Source: Pomacea canaliculata (Eukaryota > Mollusca > Gastropoda > Architaenioglossa > Ampullariidae). Taken from it: a DNA stretch of 64,000 nucleotides. Location of the stretch: positions 17,462,055 through 17,526,054 of the forward strand of contig NC_037599.1 in NCBI RefSeq assembly GCF_003073045.1, read 5' to 3'. Of this stretch, positions 37,077 through 48,071 are shown in pieces. Position 1 is the first letter of the stretch, and every line of letters begins with the position of its first letter. The translations under genes and the position numbers were made by a program. The notes below the pieces were generated by a model. The model made no database searches and was not told where the DNA came from. It was given only the letters and a program-made list of their open reading frames with translations.

Positions 37077-39360
37077 GGGCAGCAGATCAGTAACCTATAA
37101 GCCAGTTTTGTGTATGTGTCTGTGAGAGAGAAGGAAAAAAAATTTAAATTGTGTGCATGTGTGAGTGACATATACTACGAGGATGATGAACACATCTGTG
37201 CAATAAAGCACCCAATGTCTGGCATTCGGCTAGAAATGGTGTAATAAAAGACCTTGAGGCATTCGTTTAAAGAAAAGATTATTGCAGCATTTTTATTTCA
37301 TGGGGAAACCATACAGGATATGTTGTTGACATTTTGTTATGAGCATTAGAATGTTGTTATATCCTGATTTATTTAGTAAACTCTTTTGAGAGGACATTAA
37401 AGTATATAAAACTTTTACGAAGGAAAGTTACATGAATTTTTTTTTTAAGTATTTATCTGCTGTCTGATGGGACTATCGAGTCTTTCCAAATGTTTGGGGA
37501 TCAGAAAGTTTACCTTTTGTGTTATTTTCTTGGAATGCCTTTTCTTCCTTGTGTGCTTAAGAATCTTAAAGAACCAAAAACACCTGATGATATGGTGGTG
37601 TACATCTTGTGTGATATGTATTTTGTTTGTGAATGTTTTGTTTTCAAGTGTTATTTCAGACTGATGAAATGTCTGAACTGAAATTAGTAACATCTTTCAC
37701 TAAAGCTAGTGAGCTACTGCTCTGTGTAGGAAACTGGGTCTTGGAACTAATTGCCTTTAGATCAAAGAGATCTTTGATGAGTCAGTGATGACCTGAAATT
37801 AGAACTGTTGAGTATGGCTACATGGTGTGCGCTTGTTTGATCATGTGACTATAGTTCCTCTAATCAGAGGTTTGGATTTTTGTGCCATTTGTGCAAAGTA
37901 GTTTTGCATGAGACTCTCCAGTGTGGAGAGTGTGAGATAGTAGCTGAATCTGTGTTTCATGTAAATTTCTAAAGATGCAAATACTGTATCTTGAGATACT
38001 GAGTTGTAAAAGTCAGCTTGTTCACATTTGCTAGTAAGAAAAAGGTATTGTAGGTAAGAACGAGTTCACCTTGATGTGGTACAAGTGGTAAACATGGAAA
38101 GGGCAAGGGTCTGAGTAACTGGCTAAAGGTTGACCTAACTTCTTACATAATATTAGTCTTCTGTGAACTGATAGGACGTGAACATGTAACTTGAAAAGTT
38201 TTTGATTTGTGCAGTGGGACAACATCTATGAAATATTGACTCATGTGTCAGTTAAATGTTAAAACCTATTTTTCATCATGACATAATTATGCTGCACGTT
38301 TAAAAAAAAAGAATTTGCTTTGGGTAACTGTTTTAGCTTTTCTTGCTTGTAATATTGAAGAATGTATCCTTTGGAGTGGGAGTTGAACTTAGTGCTGCTA
38401 GTGGTGTACATGAAAGTTTAGTCTGAGATGGATGATTAAGGAGACAACATATTTGCATGTCCTCTCATGTAATTATGCATTTCACCGATCATGAAAGCTT
38501 AGGGACTTAAAGCTTAGGGATTCAATTGGACTGAATCTTTAGGCAGGATTCTGGATAGAATAATTGTGAATTCGTCAGTGATAAAGGTTGACCATGCCTT
38601 TGGCCATGCGCCTGTGGATTTAGATATCCAGCACGATGTTGCTGTCACTTCATTTTGTGATGAAAGGAGTTTAGATTTCTGAGAAAGGAATAGCATAGTT
38701 TGATCATGGCTACTTAATTGTACAATTTTAGATTGTGGCTTTTTTTTTTAACTTTTACTTTAAGGATGTGGAGGAAAATGGAAGATTTACTCCTTGTTAA
38801 TATAAAGTTGTTGATTTTGTTGCAGTTTCTTATTTTTAAATGTTATCTTCCCATATTTTTTTCTGTTTGCATAAGTAAATTATTAAAGTAAACTGCATGG
38901 CAATAGGAATTTGCAAGCAGTTTAAAGTCTTAAACAAAAGAACATTAAGTTGTCTAACATTGTTTTAATTTTGGCAAGACAGTCGTTACCAGCCTGGAGA
39001 CTGGTAATCTTGTGGTTTGTTGATTTTGTCCGAAAATTTACAGCTGTCATTTTTTGTCTCCCTTTTCCGTGCATGACAGTCCACCAAGTTAATCCTTATA
39101 GCAGCAGCTACTTCAGGCCACACGTAGGGCAGAAACTGTGTTTTGTCCGAAAGTTCAGCCGAAAAAGATTGTTTGTAGAGTGTGATCGTCTTTAGATGGA
39201 ACGAAGAGCAAGTGTGGTTACTGCAAGTTACGATTATAAGGGACGCGGCACACTTGCTGTGGGGGTGCCTGCCAGCTTGTTTGAGTCACATCGTGCGACA
39301 GCACTGCCGTAACCAGATTACCTTGATGCAACACGATGCAAACCTGAAATAAAGCATTTG
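37077..39360 (+). other. FZR1 3' UTR and flank
   Basis: No coding exon recognised. AATAAA occurs at 37202-37207 (126 nt after the stop) and at 39348-39353 (2.3 kb after). The two could give short and long 3' UTRs, but use of either cannot be shown here. Minor ORFs have no family features. Confidence 0.45.
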
Positions 39361-39524
39361 TCATACTCAAACCTTAGTTAACTGTTATTTATAATGTGTT
39401 TGATGTAGTTTCTATGCAAATTTATTTTCTTCAACTATCATTGCCTTCCGGATACTGCATACACGTAAAAATGCACATCTACTTGATTCAAGATGGCTGA
39501 AATCCTGGTAACATAATGATAACA

Positions 39525-40005
39525 GTTTTTGTGCTCGTTGGATCTAAATCGATATGATAGGATCTACGTATTCTTTTGATTATTTACATAACAGTATACC
39601 TGTCTCGAGATCAGCACTTCGTCTAAACATTGACTAAAGATTTCTCCAAGATTTTGATTGTCTTTTGATCTCTTATTTGCCAGTGTTTACCATCTCTATC
39701 GGCTTGTTTTCAACTTTGATTTAATTTGCCTATACGAGTCTCCACGTGTTATCTACATTAACTTCGATCTCCTTATAGCCATACTGGCATGAAGATGCTA
39801 CCACTCATCTTTGTACCAGACAGAAGAAGTTCCATCAGTTGCTTGATTTTTTTGATGTAACCGGCCGTGGAGAAGAAACGGCTGACTTCACCACGAAATT
39901 ACGATTAGGTTTGTTTGTGCTCGCTGATCTTCTGTTCTATGTGAGGATCCACGCATTCCTCAGATTATTTCTATCACAATATACCTGTCTCGGGATCAGC
40001 ACTTC
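39525..40005. repeat. Two ~95-bp direct repeats, 386 bp apart
   Basis: 39525-39620 and 39911-40005 share TTTGTGCTCG(T/C)TG, GGATC(T/C)ACG(T/C)ATTC and TATACCTGTCTCG(A/G)GATC, ending AGCACTTC. The spacing and mild divergence suggest an old tandem duplication or a decayed satellite or LTR-like unit. No coding content. Identity unknown. Confidence 0.6.
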
Positions 40006-40099
40006 AACATCATTTATGTTTCCAGTCGATGTACCCGGCCGTTGACTGGCGTCTGTATTTATTCCTTTGTAGTGACTCATCAACCTTGTTAAGGCTTTA

Positions 40100-40660
40100 A
40101 TTGTTGAGCATAGGGCCGCAACAACACCTCGCCAGCGGACCCGGTTTAGGGCAACCCCCTCAGTTGGGTCCGTGTGGTTCTGACGTCCTTTGCCTTGCTG
40201 TCTACTGTTCTTTTCCAAGTCTGCTTTGGTCTCCCAACTCTCCTCTTCCCCTGAGGGTTCCTGTCAAGTGCCTGCCCAGCAATGGTGTCAGCTGGTTTGC
40301 GCAGCGTGTGTCCTATCCACCCCACTTGCGCTTTTTGATGTCTTGGCTTGTTGGTTCTTTTCCACAGGCTGCTGTTGGAGATTAGCCTCCAGATGATGTC
40401 CCTGTTTACACTGTCGAACGCCTTCTCAAAGTCCACAAAAGTTATATAAAGGGAGGACTACCACTCAATAGACTGTTCAATGATGATATGGAGGGTGGCA
40501 AAGTGGTCAGTGCATGAACTATCCTGAGAGCAAGGATTGACCAATTTAAAAAAGGGGGGAGGCAATCCTGGAAGGTGGATGGCTGTTGGCCACATGTCAT
40601 ATACGTCTGCAGAAGGAAAAATATCTTCGACGACTTACATGAAGAGCGGTTTATCATGTC
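40100..40660 (-). pseudogene. Internally deleted LINE polymerase fragment
   Basis: Minus strand: SCTDHFATLHIIIEQSIEW, a stop, then DFEKAFDSVNRDIIWRL (RT block A with its first catalytic aspartate in the FEKAFDSV context). This jumps directly to the C-terminal GWIGHTLRKPADTIAGQALD..PQGKRRVGRPKQTWKRT segment typical of invertebrate LINEs. The whole middle of the RT, including YxDD, is deleted. The 41140-41330 stretch nearby also looks like LINE-derived sequence in the same orientation, but that link is weak. Confidence 0.75.
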
Positions 40661-42187
40661 TATTCCCTGTATTTGTGGTTGAACTTCCTCTTTTGTAGGC
40701 TTAACTGACAGGTATAGCCATCAACTGGACGCAGGGAGGAATTTGTCAAATACAGATGCAGACGAGTGTTAAACCTACTACCTACGCTTCAGGGTCGAGA
40801 GCACTGACTAAATTACAGAGCATGCTGCAGTAAGTCATCGCTCAAAGGTGTCTCAATACACGAATACAGTACACGCATTGCTGACGTATAAGGTGAGAAA
40901 ATGTATTCGTTGTGTGTGCGGAGAATGAAATAAAATCTGGTTTGTGTATAGATAGTAGATGGAAGTCTTAAAAACGTAATATCCAACAATACTGAAATAT
41001 GTAATGGTCGCTCATGACAATTTTGGTCATTTGTGTATTTAAATGAAAACTTAACAGTTGACAATGTAAATATATAAAGATTTTTATTAAACTGAAGTTT
41101 TGTATTTGAAGAATGAAATGGCAACTGAGTCCTCCCTGCAGTCAAACGATTGTTTGCATCCTATATGCGGTGTGCCCCTTGGGAACAGCCAATTATGGGG
41201 TGCTAATTAGCAACTCAACTCCGCCTGGAAACCACCCGGGTAACCTCTGGTCCCAACCACGCCCGGACGATGGAGGAGGGTACGTAATTGAGCGTGGGGC
41301 TAGCAACCCCACCCTGTAAAAGAAACTAAACGCTACAGAAACCGCAAACACATTAACTGCACAAAGGTGACAAAGGTTATAAAAAAGATCAATCATTTAT
41401 ATATATCGATAAAATTCGCAGTGCTGCGTTCTCATTCATTTCAAGAATTGTAGTTTTTTAAAAATGGTTTTTATGACACGAGGTTCTGTACTAGTCACGT
41501 GTCGCTCATGTGACAGCCTAAAGTCCTCGCCAAGCCTCAGTAGGGAGTATTCCGTCGACTAATCTGTGGGTTGTATGACAGAAAAAAGTCAAGTACATGT
41601 AAATACGATTTGTTATAGGTGTCATATTTGATAAAACATTAAAAATATAATACGTTTTACAGACAAATGCCAAACACGAGAGTATGAACAGTCGCTTATG
41701 AATTTAAGATCTTGGCATCAGACTACTGACCGACCCCGTTGTTGTTTCGCTGTGCCCGCAAACAGAGGCTGTGTACATGTTGTGGGGTATGACTACAACA
41801 GCTACCGGCATCCATCCTATTCTCAGCCGTTATTTGGTTAAAGGTTATCTGTATTGTGTTGATTACTAGAATCGAGTCAAAGCATATGAAAGCCATGCTC
41901 AATATACCACCTTGTCTTACGATCGAGAGTGTAGCACGGGTGAGAGTTGAAGCAAGTAAAAATGATTTTAGGGCCCGTTTCCTATACATCATATTACGAG
42001 GATGCTCCCCGTGTATGGTGCATGGAGTCACCCCCTTTTTAGAAGTTGAGCACTGGGTATATTCAGGGACTTTACACATTAGAATTAGTTAAAAGAAAGA
42101 AATTAACATTAAAATATAAAATTCTTTGCTAATTTTCCTCGTGTTCTACAAGAATTAACATTTGAAATGTGCATATTTTTTTTTCAG
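40661..42187. other. Non-coding flank upstream of ECHDC1
   Basis: No exon recognised. CACGTG and CATGTGAC elements near 41490-41515 could belong to the ECHDC1 promoter, because the ATG-bearing exon begins directly at a splice acceptor (TTTTTTTTCAG, ending 42187) and a non-coding first exon must lie upstream. Confidence 0.35.
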
Positions 42188-45100
42188 ATGGCTTGGAAGG
42201 TAAAGTGCAACATACCAAAGAGGTTTTCATGGCTGAATCATGCTGTGAACTTGTCCAGTAAGATTCTTTCATATGCTATGCATTGAGTTTTTGGTTTTTG
42301 CCATTTAGTGATTTTGCTAATGCTGAACAAAGCTCTTTATATATATATAGTCTACTATCCAATCAGCAAATTAATTTTCATTTTCTAAAAAAGCTTTCTT
42401 TGCAGTTTGCTTGAACATGTAGCAGAAAAACCATATTTGGTTCTACTGCCATTTTATTTTCAAGAAGGTTCGATTGAATGCCTGGATTTTGAAGGGTAGG
42501 AAAGGATGATGTCTGAGTGAGGACAAATGCCAAACTTTTAAAGTAGAATAGCACAACGAAGTAATTTTATTAAATTTATCTTAACTTATTATATGCATAT
42601 CTCAGGTCAACACTCTGATTTATGTTTCAGTGAAAAACCACATGTGCAGTTTTCCAAAGAGATTTTTCTGCTCCTCTTACTTGCAAGAAATTAGAGAAGA
42701 GTTACAGAAATACCCTGGTGGCTCAGTTGAGCTGACAAAAGATGATGACACTGGTATTGCTGTCATCACTCTAAATAATTTGGGAAAGAAAAATTCTTTG
42801 TCAGGTATGTCTCTTGAACATCATGTGAAAAATTTACAAGGTTAGGGTTCTTATTACACTCATTGTTTTAGTGGTTCATGTGCCAGGTTTACAAATGGAG
42901 AAAATAGTCTTCAGTCATAATTTGGACTGTTGATTTATCCCATGATCTGATGTGTTGAAAACAAGTGAACTTCTACTTTACATCAAGGTTCTCTAAATTA
43001 TTTTCTAAATACAAAGTAGATCTTGCAGTCATGGTCTGAAAATTTAGACGGAAAGGTATCCGGCTGTGGATTATATATATATTTCTTTGTTGATTTAGCA
43101 AAATGAGTTAAGAATGGATGAAACTTAAATTGGTGAAATTAGACCAGCTTGAATTCATATTTAGCTGCTTTCTAGGGGAAGCTCCCTACACATTTGTTGA
43201 CTAATTCCAACAAAATCAAAAAATTTATTAGTTGTTCACTATGAAATAACGCAAATTGTTTAAAACATTGACAGCTTAGAGTAATTTGAAGTTTGAATAA
43301 AACGCATGACTGTGACAAAACTTTCTGTAATATATCAGCCATGTTCAAATTGAAGTGAGGTACGTGATCTATCAAGGGGAATCACTCTTGAAATCCTAAC
43401 TAGGCTCTTCAATGCTCGAGTTGTCGTTTTATTATCTGCTGAATGAGATTCTTGCAACAGTTCTCATAAACTCCGGATCTTCCTGCGAAACATATATTGT
43501 CTCAATGTTTTGTTCTCGAAGTAGAGAATATGTCGAGGATAGTCATCAAGCAATCTTTAAAGTGAGGATTACAATGATTTTATTTCGAAGGCTAGCGTTT
43601 CCGCGCGATGAGAATTTAAAAAATTTTAAAAATGGATCACGAACAAGTGGTACATTATCAAAGCTTTTAACACCCTCTTACCGATGTAGGGCACACAGAT
43701 ATCTTTTTCTCAGGCTTAAGCATACAGATTTAAATGTTTAAATCGCAGATCATTTCTTTATCGCGTGTCGTACTCAACGTGTACACGCGGAGCTTTAATA
43801 ACTCGATACGCTTGCATGGTCTTGAATTTGTGCTGATGTAGCAGTTTCTTAGGGTTAAAAAAACAACAACCGCAGACCATTTTAGAAATGAAAGTCATCT
43901 GGCAGTGATCACAGAAAGAATGTTAATAAATATTAAAGAATTTCAAAAAAGAGTATTAAAGAAAGCCAGAATAAGTATTCAACTACAGACAGTCAAAACA
44001 GGATAAAAATTCAAATCTTAGCCATTTGAAATTTTGAGATAGGGTTTATCGAGGTTAAAAAAAAAAAAACGAATCAGGTTAACGCTAGGATGTGAGACTG
44101 GAGATGGTGTGAAGTCTTCAGTGGCGTAGGAAGATGGACGCAAACACCATGCGGACAGTGAACGACGCTCACATTCTTGCCTCTTCAGTGTCTTTTCTGA
44201 GGGCGGCTGCTTCCCTTGCCTCCCTGATTCCTACTTATTTTCAGCTACAAAAGACTTACATCTTAAATATTGGCATTGAAAAATCGGTCACGCATAATTG
44301 GTAAACTTTTAGAAGAGTACTGTGTTAAACCTTATCGCATTGTGTTGTGCCACACCTTATTTTACAATAAAAACGTTTGACTTTAATTTCTGATTTTTGC
44401 TTGTATCACAGAAGGACAAAACACTGGTATAAATTAGCGATTTTTGTTTGTGTATCAGAACGAAAAAAAAAAATCACGCGTAAATGCGATCTAAAAAAAA
44501 AAAATCGAGAAATAAAACCATCATGCCTTCTGATGATCAGCACAAAAATAGAGGCAGAAGTCAAATCATGTCGCGGGGGACGATGACATCATTCTCTCCC
44601 CCACACATGTCCGCCAACGCTTCCTCCACAGTTAGGCGGCTTTAGGTGGATGTGTTTATACCTCGTTCGCTGACTCAGTTTTCCGACGCGCAGCTCACCA
44701 CGTTTTCACTTTTTTTAAACTGGATATTTGCCACCCAGGTGCTGACCGAATTTCCAGCATCACTCACCAGCAGTTCCTTCGTCAGGGCATGAGGCGGAGC
44801 TGAAACATAGGTCTGTGGGCATGTATACATCTGTGTCACGTGACAGGTTGTTAGCGAGGCAGTAGGTTTCCTTTGTGAGGATAGTGACGAAAAGGTGTCG
44901 GGACAGACCAAGAAAAGTGAAAGATGAACGAGGTGTAGATCTTCGGGTGGATGTTTGAACGGCCGTTGTTAATCTGACTTTGATGTTTGCCGCAGACATA
45001 ACGCACTCGCTTGCACGCCTGGAAGCACGTGTCCCCCCAGGAAGTGATTTCCTGAAAAGAGAGGCGTTTCTTCAGGACCATTTTGTAAAAGGATTGTGAC

Positions 45101-47064
45101 CTCATCATACATCTTGGGAGTCGAGCTCTAAACGTTTAGGATGAACTTTAATTGCTGAATAAGGTGTGGCTGTCCTTTCTTGGGTAGGCCGAATCCCTAC
45201 TCTCCAAAGATCGTTATAAATCAAGGCAATGAACATCAGAACGGTGAATCAGAACAGTTATGTACCCAACTCATCGTCAGCTACCCAGATGAATTCATAT
45301 GGTGGTAGGGCTACATAATACCCATTAGTCTCGGTCTTCTAACACTATTCAGACTGAAACCTTTATATACCCCAGGGCTTCTGCTTAACTTTCTCGGGTA
45401 GATTTGAAAGTTTTTCTTACTTTATTCTCGAACACTACTCAGGAAGTCAAGCTGCTTGATTGCACGAGAGGGATCTCTTTTATTAGAAGGAACTAGTTTT
45501 GGCGAAACAAAAATTTTTAAGCCAGGTCTTAATCTAGTGTTTTACACAATCAGGGAATTATTATCGGTCTAATTAGGTTCAGGAAGTCAGAAGTTGTGAT
45601 TAAAAGTGGTCAGCTACTACTTCATCGCTGATTGAAGTTTTGTGTCTTGCCATCACCTGCATACAGCTGACTCCCCGAAAATGGCTGGTTTCTTAGTCAA
45701 TATGCAAGGGACCATAAATTTCGAAGCAGCTTCTGCAGATTAATATAAAATAATAATAATAAAAAAAAACGACAGCTTGTCTTAGTTTTAAGAGCAAGAA
45801 ACAGAATCGAAGAGAAACCCCTTATCGCTCAGTGTCACGACGACTCGATCGTCTGCTTTTAATCCGATGCAAATACAAAGTGATTATAAATAGAATAAAA
45901 AGACTGGGTGTTGTTGAATGTGTGATAACTGCAGCTGTGACTAGTCAGTGTATCACGGCAGCATCCATAATAATTATTGTGTTGCTTCCGGTCGGGTTTT
46001 GTCGCAGGTTCCATGATGGTATCGCTGGCCGACCACGTGACAGAACTGAGCCAATGGACGAAAGGGAGAGGCTTGATCGTGCGTGGCGCAGACGCCACGT
46101 TCTGCTCGGGTGGCGACTTGAGCACGGTGCGCGCTCTGCTGCAGCCGCAGGACGGCCGACGGTTAGCCGTCTTCATGCACGACGCCCTCACTCGCCTGCA
46201 CGCTCTGCCGCTGGTGTCGCTGGCGCTGCTGCAGGGCGCTGCACTAGGGGGCGGGGCAGAGCTCGCCACAGCCTGCGACATCAGGGCCATGACCCCAGAC
46301 GCCCTGGTGGGCTTTGTGCAAGTAAGGTTTCATAGAAATCACCGATGATGATGATGATAAAACGACATCCTTTTCGTTTAACCAACCTTTCCTGTCCCTC
46401 TCTTCTGTCCTTAAATTTATTCATTCTTTTTTGTTCGCTTCTGTCCTACCTACCTTCTTTTTCTTCCTACCCACCTTTGACTTTTCTAATTTTTTTTCAT
46501 ATACACCTGTCTTGCTGTCTCCCTTAGATTATTCCATTATTCCTTTAATTATAGATTCGTCTTTGTCCGCTTCTGTTTCATTTTTAACACCTAGATACCT
46601 GTTCTTCATGCATCGATTTAATTTTTTCATGCCTTGTAACATTCTTTTTCCGATCTTCTGTCGTTTCGCCGCCACAGGTGAAGATGGGAGTAATCACAGG
46701 CTTCGGGGGAGGCACCCGTCTGGTGCGGCTGGTCGGGAGAACCAGGGCGTTGGAGCTGCTGTGTTCGGGGCGGGTCATCGGGGGCGAAGAAGCCCTCCGC
46801 CTTGGCCTCGTCCAGCACCTTCTGTCCGGAAGTGGCGACGCACTGGAGCAAGCGCAGGCGCTTTTGAGCGAGATCTACTGCGCAAGCGCAGTGCCGCTGG
46901 TGCGGGCGACAAAGAGCGTGGTGACGGTAGCAGACGACGATGGGAGGACATTGGAGGAATGCCTGGAGGAGGAGAGAGACGTTTTTGCGACAGTGTGGGG
47001 CGGGGACCTTCACAAGGCCGCCCTGGCCAAGAACGTGAAACACACCGGCGCCAAAACGTCTTGA
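42188..47064 (+). CDS. ECHDC1: Ethylmalonyl-CoA decarboxylase
   Basis: Cytosolic crotonase-fold metabolite-proofreading enzyme that decarboxylates ethylmalonyl-CoA made by side activity of acetyl-CoA carboxylase. Four coding exons: 42188-42257, 42631-42804, 46008-46321, 46678-47064; GT-AG junctions, phases close to 314 residues. Crotonase signatures: GLIVRGADATFCSGGDL (residues 103-119) and QGAALGGGAEL (157-167), which supply the oxyanion-hole backbone, then MTPDALVGFVQVKMGV and the C-terminal RDVFATVWGG typical of ECHDC1. The 3.2-kb third intron separates AT-rich first exons from strikingly GC-rich last exons. The ATG sits right at the acceptor, so an upstream non-coding exon exists. A methylmalonyl-CoA decarboxylase-like activity is possible; the orthology call is strong. 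Confidence 0.93.
42805..46007 (+). other. Large ECHDC1 intron 3
   Basis: 3.2 kb with no recognised exon or delimited repeat except a single MITE-like end CAGGGCTTCTGCTTA at about 45373, matching the terminus of the element at 1574. Minor ORFs have no family features. Confidence 0.5.
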
Positions 47065-47278
47065 GGCAAAGACAAACTAAGTTTATTCCCCCAACCACTT
47101 CCACCACCTTAAATCCGCTGTGAACATCTTTAGGCAAACTAGGATGTCTACCTGTTTAACTGGTCACAATCGAAGGCGTTACTTTCAAATTAGGGCTAGC
47201 AGAGACTGCACTTTGATTTGTTGATCTTAATTTATGGTTTATTTAAAAAAAATCAGATTAAACGATTAACACTGAACG

Positions 47279-47284
47279 AATAAA
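47279..47284 (+). terminator. Poly(A) signal of ECHDC1
   Basis: AATAAA about 215 nt after the stop codon, first clear hexamer downstream. Confidence 0.6.
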
Positions 47285-47678
47285 TCAAATGTGCTTTTCT
47301 GAACGATACTTTGGGCAAAATAACACTTGGGACTCTTAAAGCCGATAGGTCACAGGGAAAGTGAATGTAAATGGCCCACGTTCCGCCACCTTTACCTCTC
47401 TGAAAACTTGTCTATCAATTTCTAGTCGGTGGGCAGGGACAGCTTCCAAATAACCAGCCCATGAGGTGGCACTGGAAAGAGGGATTGGGCACTACTTTCA
47501 GCACACTTCACTCGTCATGTCTTTGATTTTGCGAACCATCTACAATTCACAGCTCCCTTGACTGTTAAGTCTTTTGAACTATGCATGATAGATTACCAAA
47601 GATCAGTCAATAAAAAAGTGAGTGGTACGTGTCTGCTTACTTTCTAGAATTTTCTTGCCTTGCATCTCGCCAAACATA

Positions 47679-47869
47679 GAGGCGGTCCAGTTGCGCAGCG
47701 GTTAGCGCCTGTCATTAATACAGTGATGATTGGCTGACCTGGGTTCAGATCTTGAATAAGGCACGCTTTTCTTTCTCAGCATGTGGCATCTGTTTACCGG
47801 GCCGACTGCTTTCTCTTGATGTAGCCTTAGTTTCTGGCTCGGAGTAAAACACCAGTACCACTCCTCCTC
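47679..47869 (+). mobile_element. tRNA-derived SINE, full-length copy
   Basis: Head GGCGGTCCAGTTGCGCAGC, then GGTTAGCGCC (box A), and GGGTTCAGATC (box B). Body contains GTGGCATCTGTTTACCGGGC and GTAGCCTTAGTTTCTGGC, ending in a C/T-rich tail. It is flanked by a perfect 10-bp target duplication CGCCAAACAT (47669-47678 and 47870-47879). Defines the plus-strand orientation of the family. Confidence 0.9.
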
Positions 47870-47975
47870 CGCCAAACATGGACGTTAATTAATGATGATG
47901 GAAGACATTCCGCGCCGATAGGTCAGCCCATTTTCTTGTCATCATCCGTCCAACACAAACACTGGGTAAGAGGTG

Positions 47976-48071
47976 AGGTGGCGACAAAACAAGAGATGGA
48001 TCTCCAGCTATGGAGAAATTCGTTCGCGGAAAGTTTAGACTGCATACTTCTCTTTCTCTCTGCTCTGTGTG
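47976..48071 (+). repeat. Dispersed ~96-bp repeat, copy 1
   Basis: Shares AGGTGGCGACAA, AAGAGATGGATCT, GGAGAAATTCGTTC, GGAAAGTTTAGACTGCAT and a TCTCTCTG-rich end with 53416-53512. No terminal repeats or target duplications found, so the element type is unknown. Confidence 0.7.

Noticed and set aside
41140-41330. Possible LINE 5' region on the minus strand
   Set aside because: Composition and orientation fit the nearby LINE relic, but no diagnostic motif is visible, so it is only mentioned.
45373-45400. Second copy of the 1574-1727 MITE
   Set aside because: Only one terminus matches (about 17 bp); the opposite end and a target duplication were not found, so it is not listed as an element.
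45832-47123. Several long ORFs on both strands in the GC-rich ECHDC1 exons
   Set aside because: High GC removes stops in all frames. Only the frame giving crotonase motifs and closing with the other exons is real.
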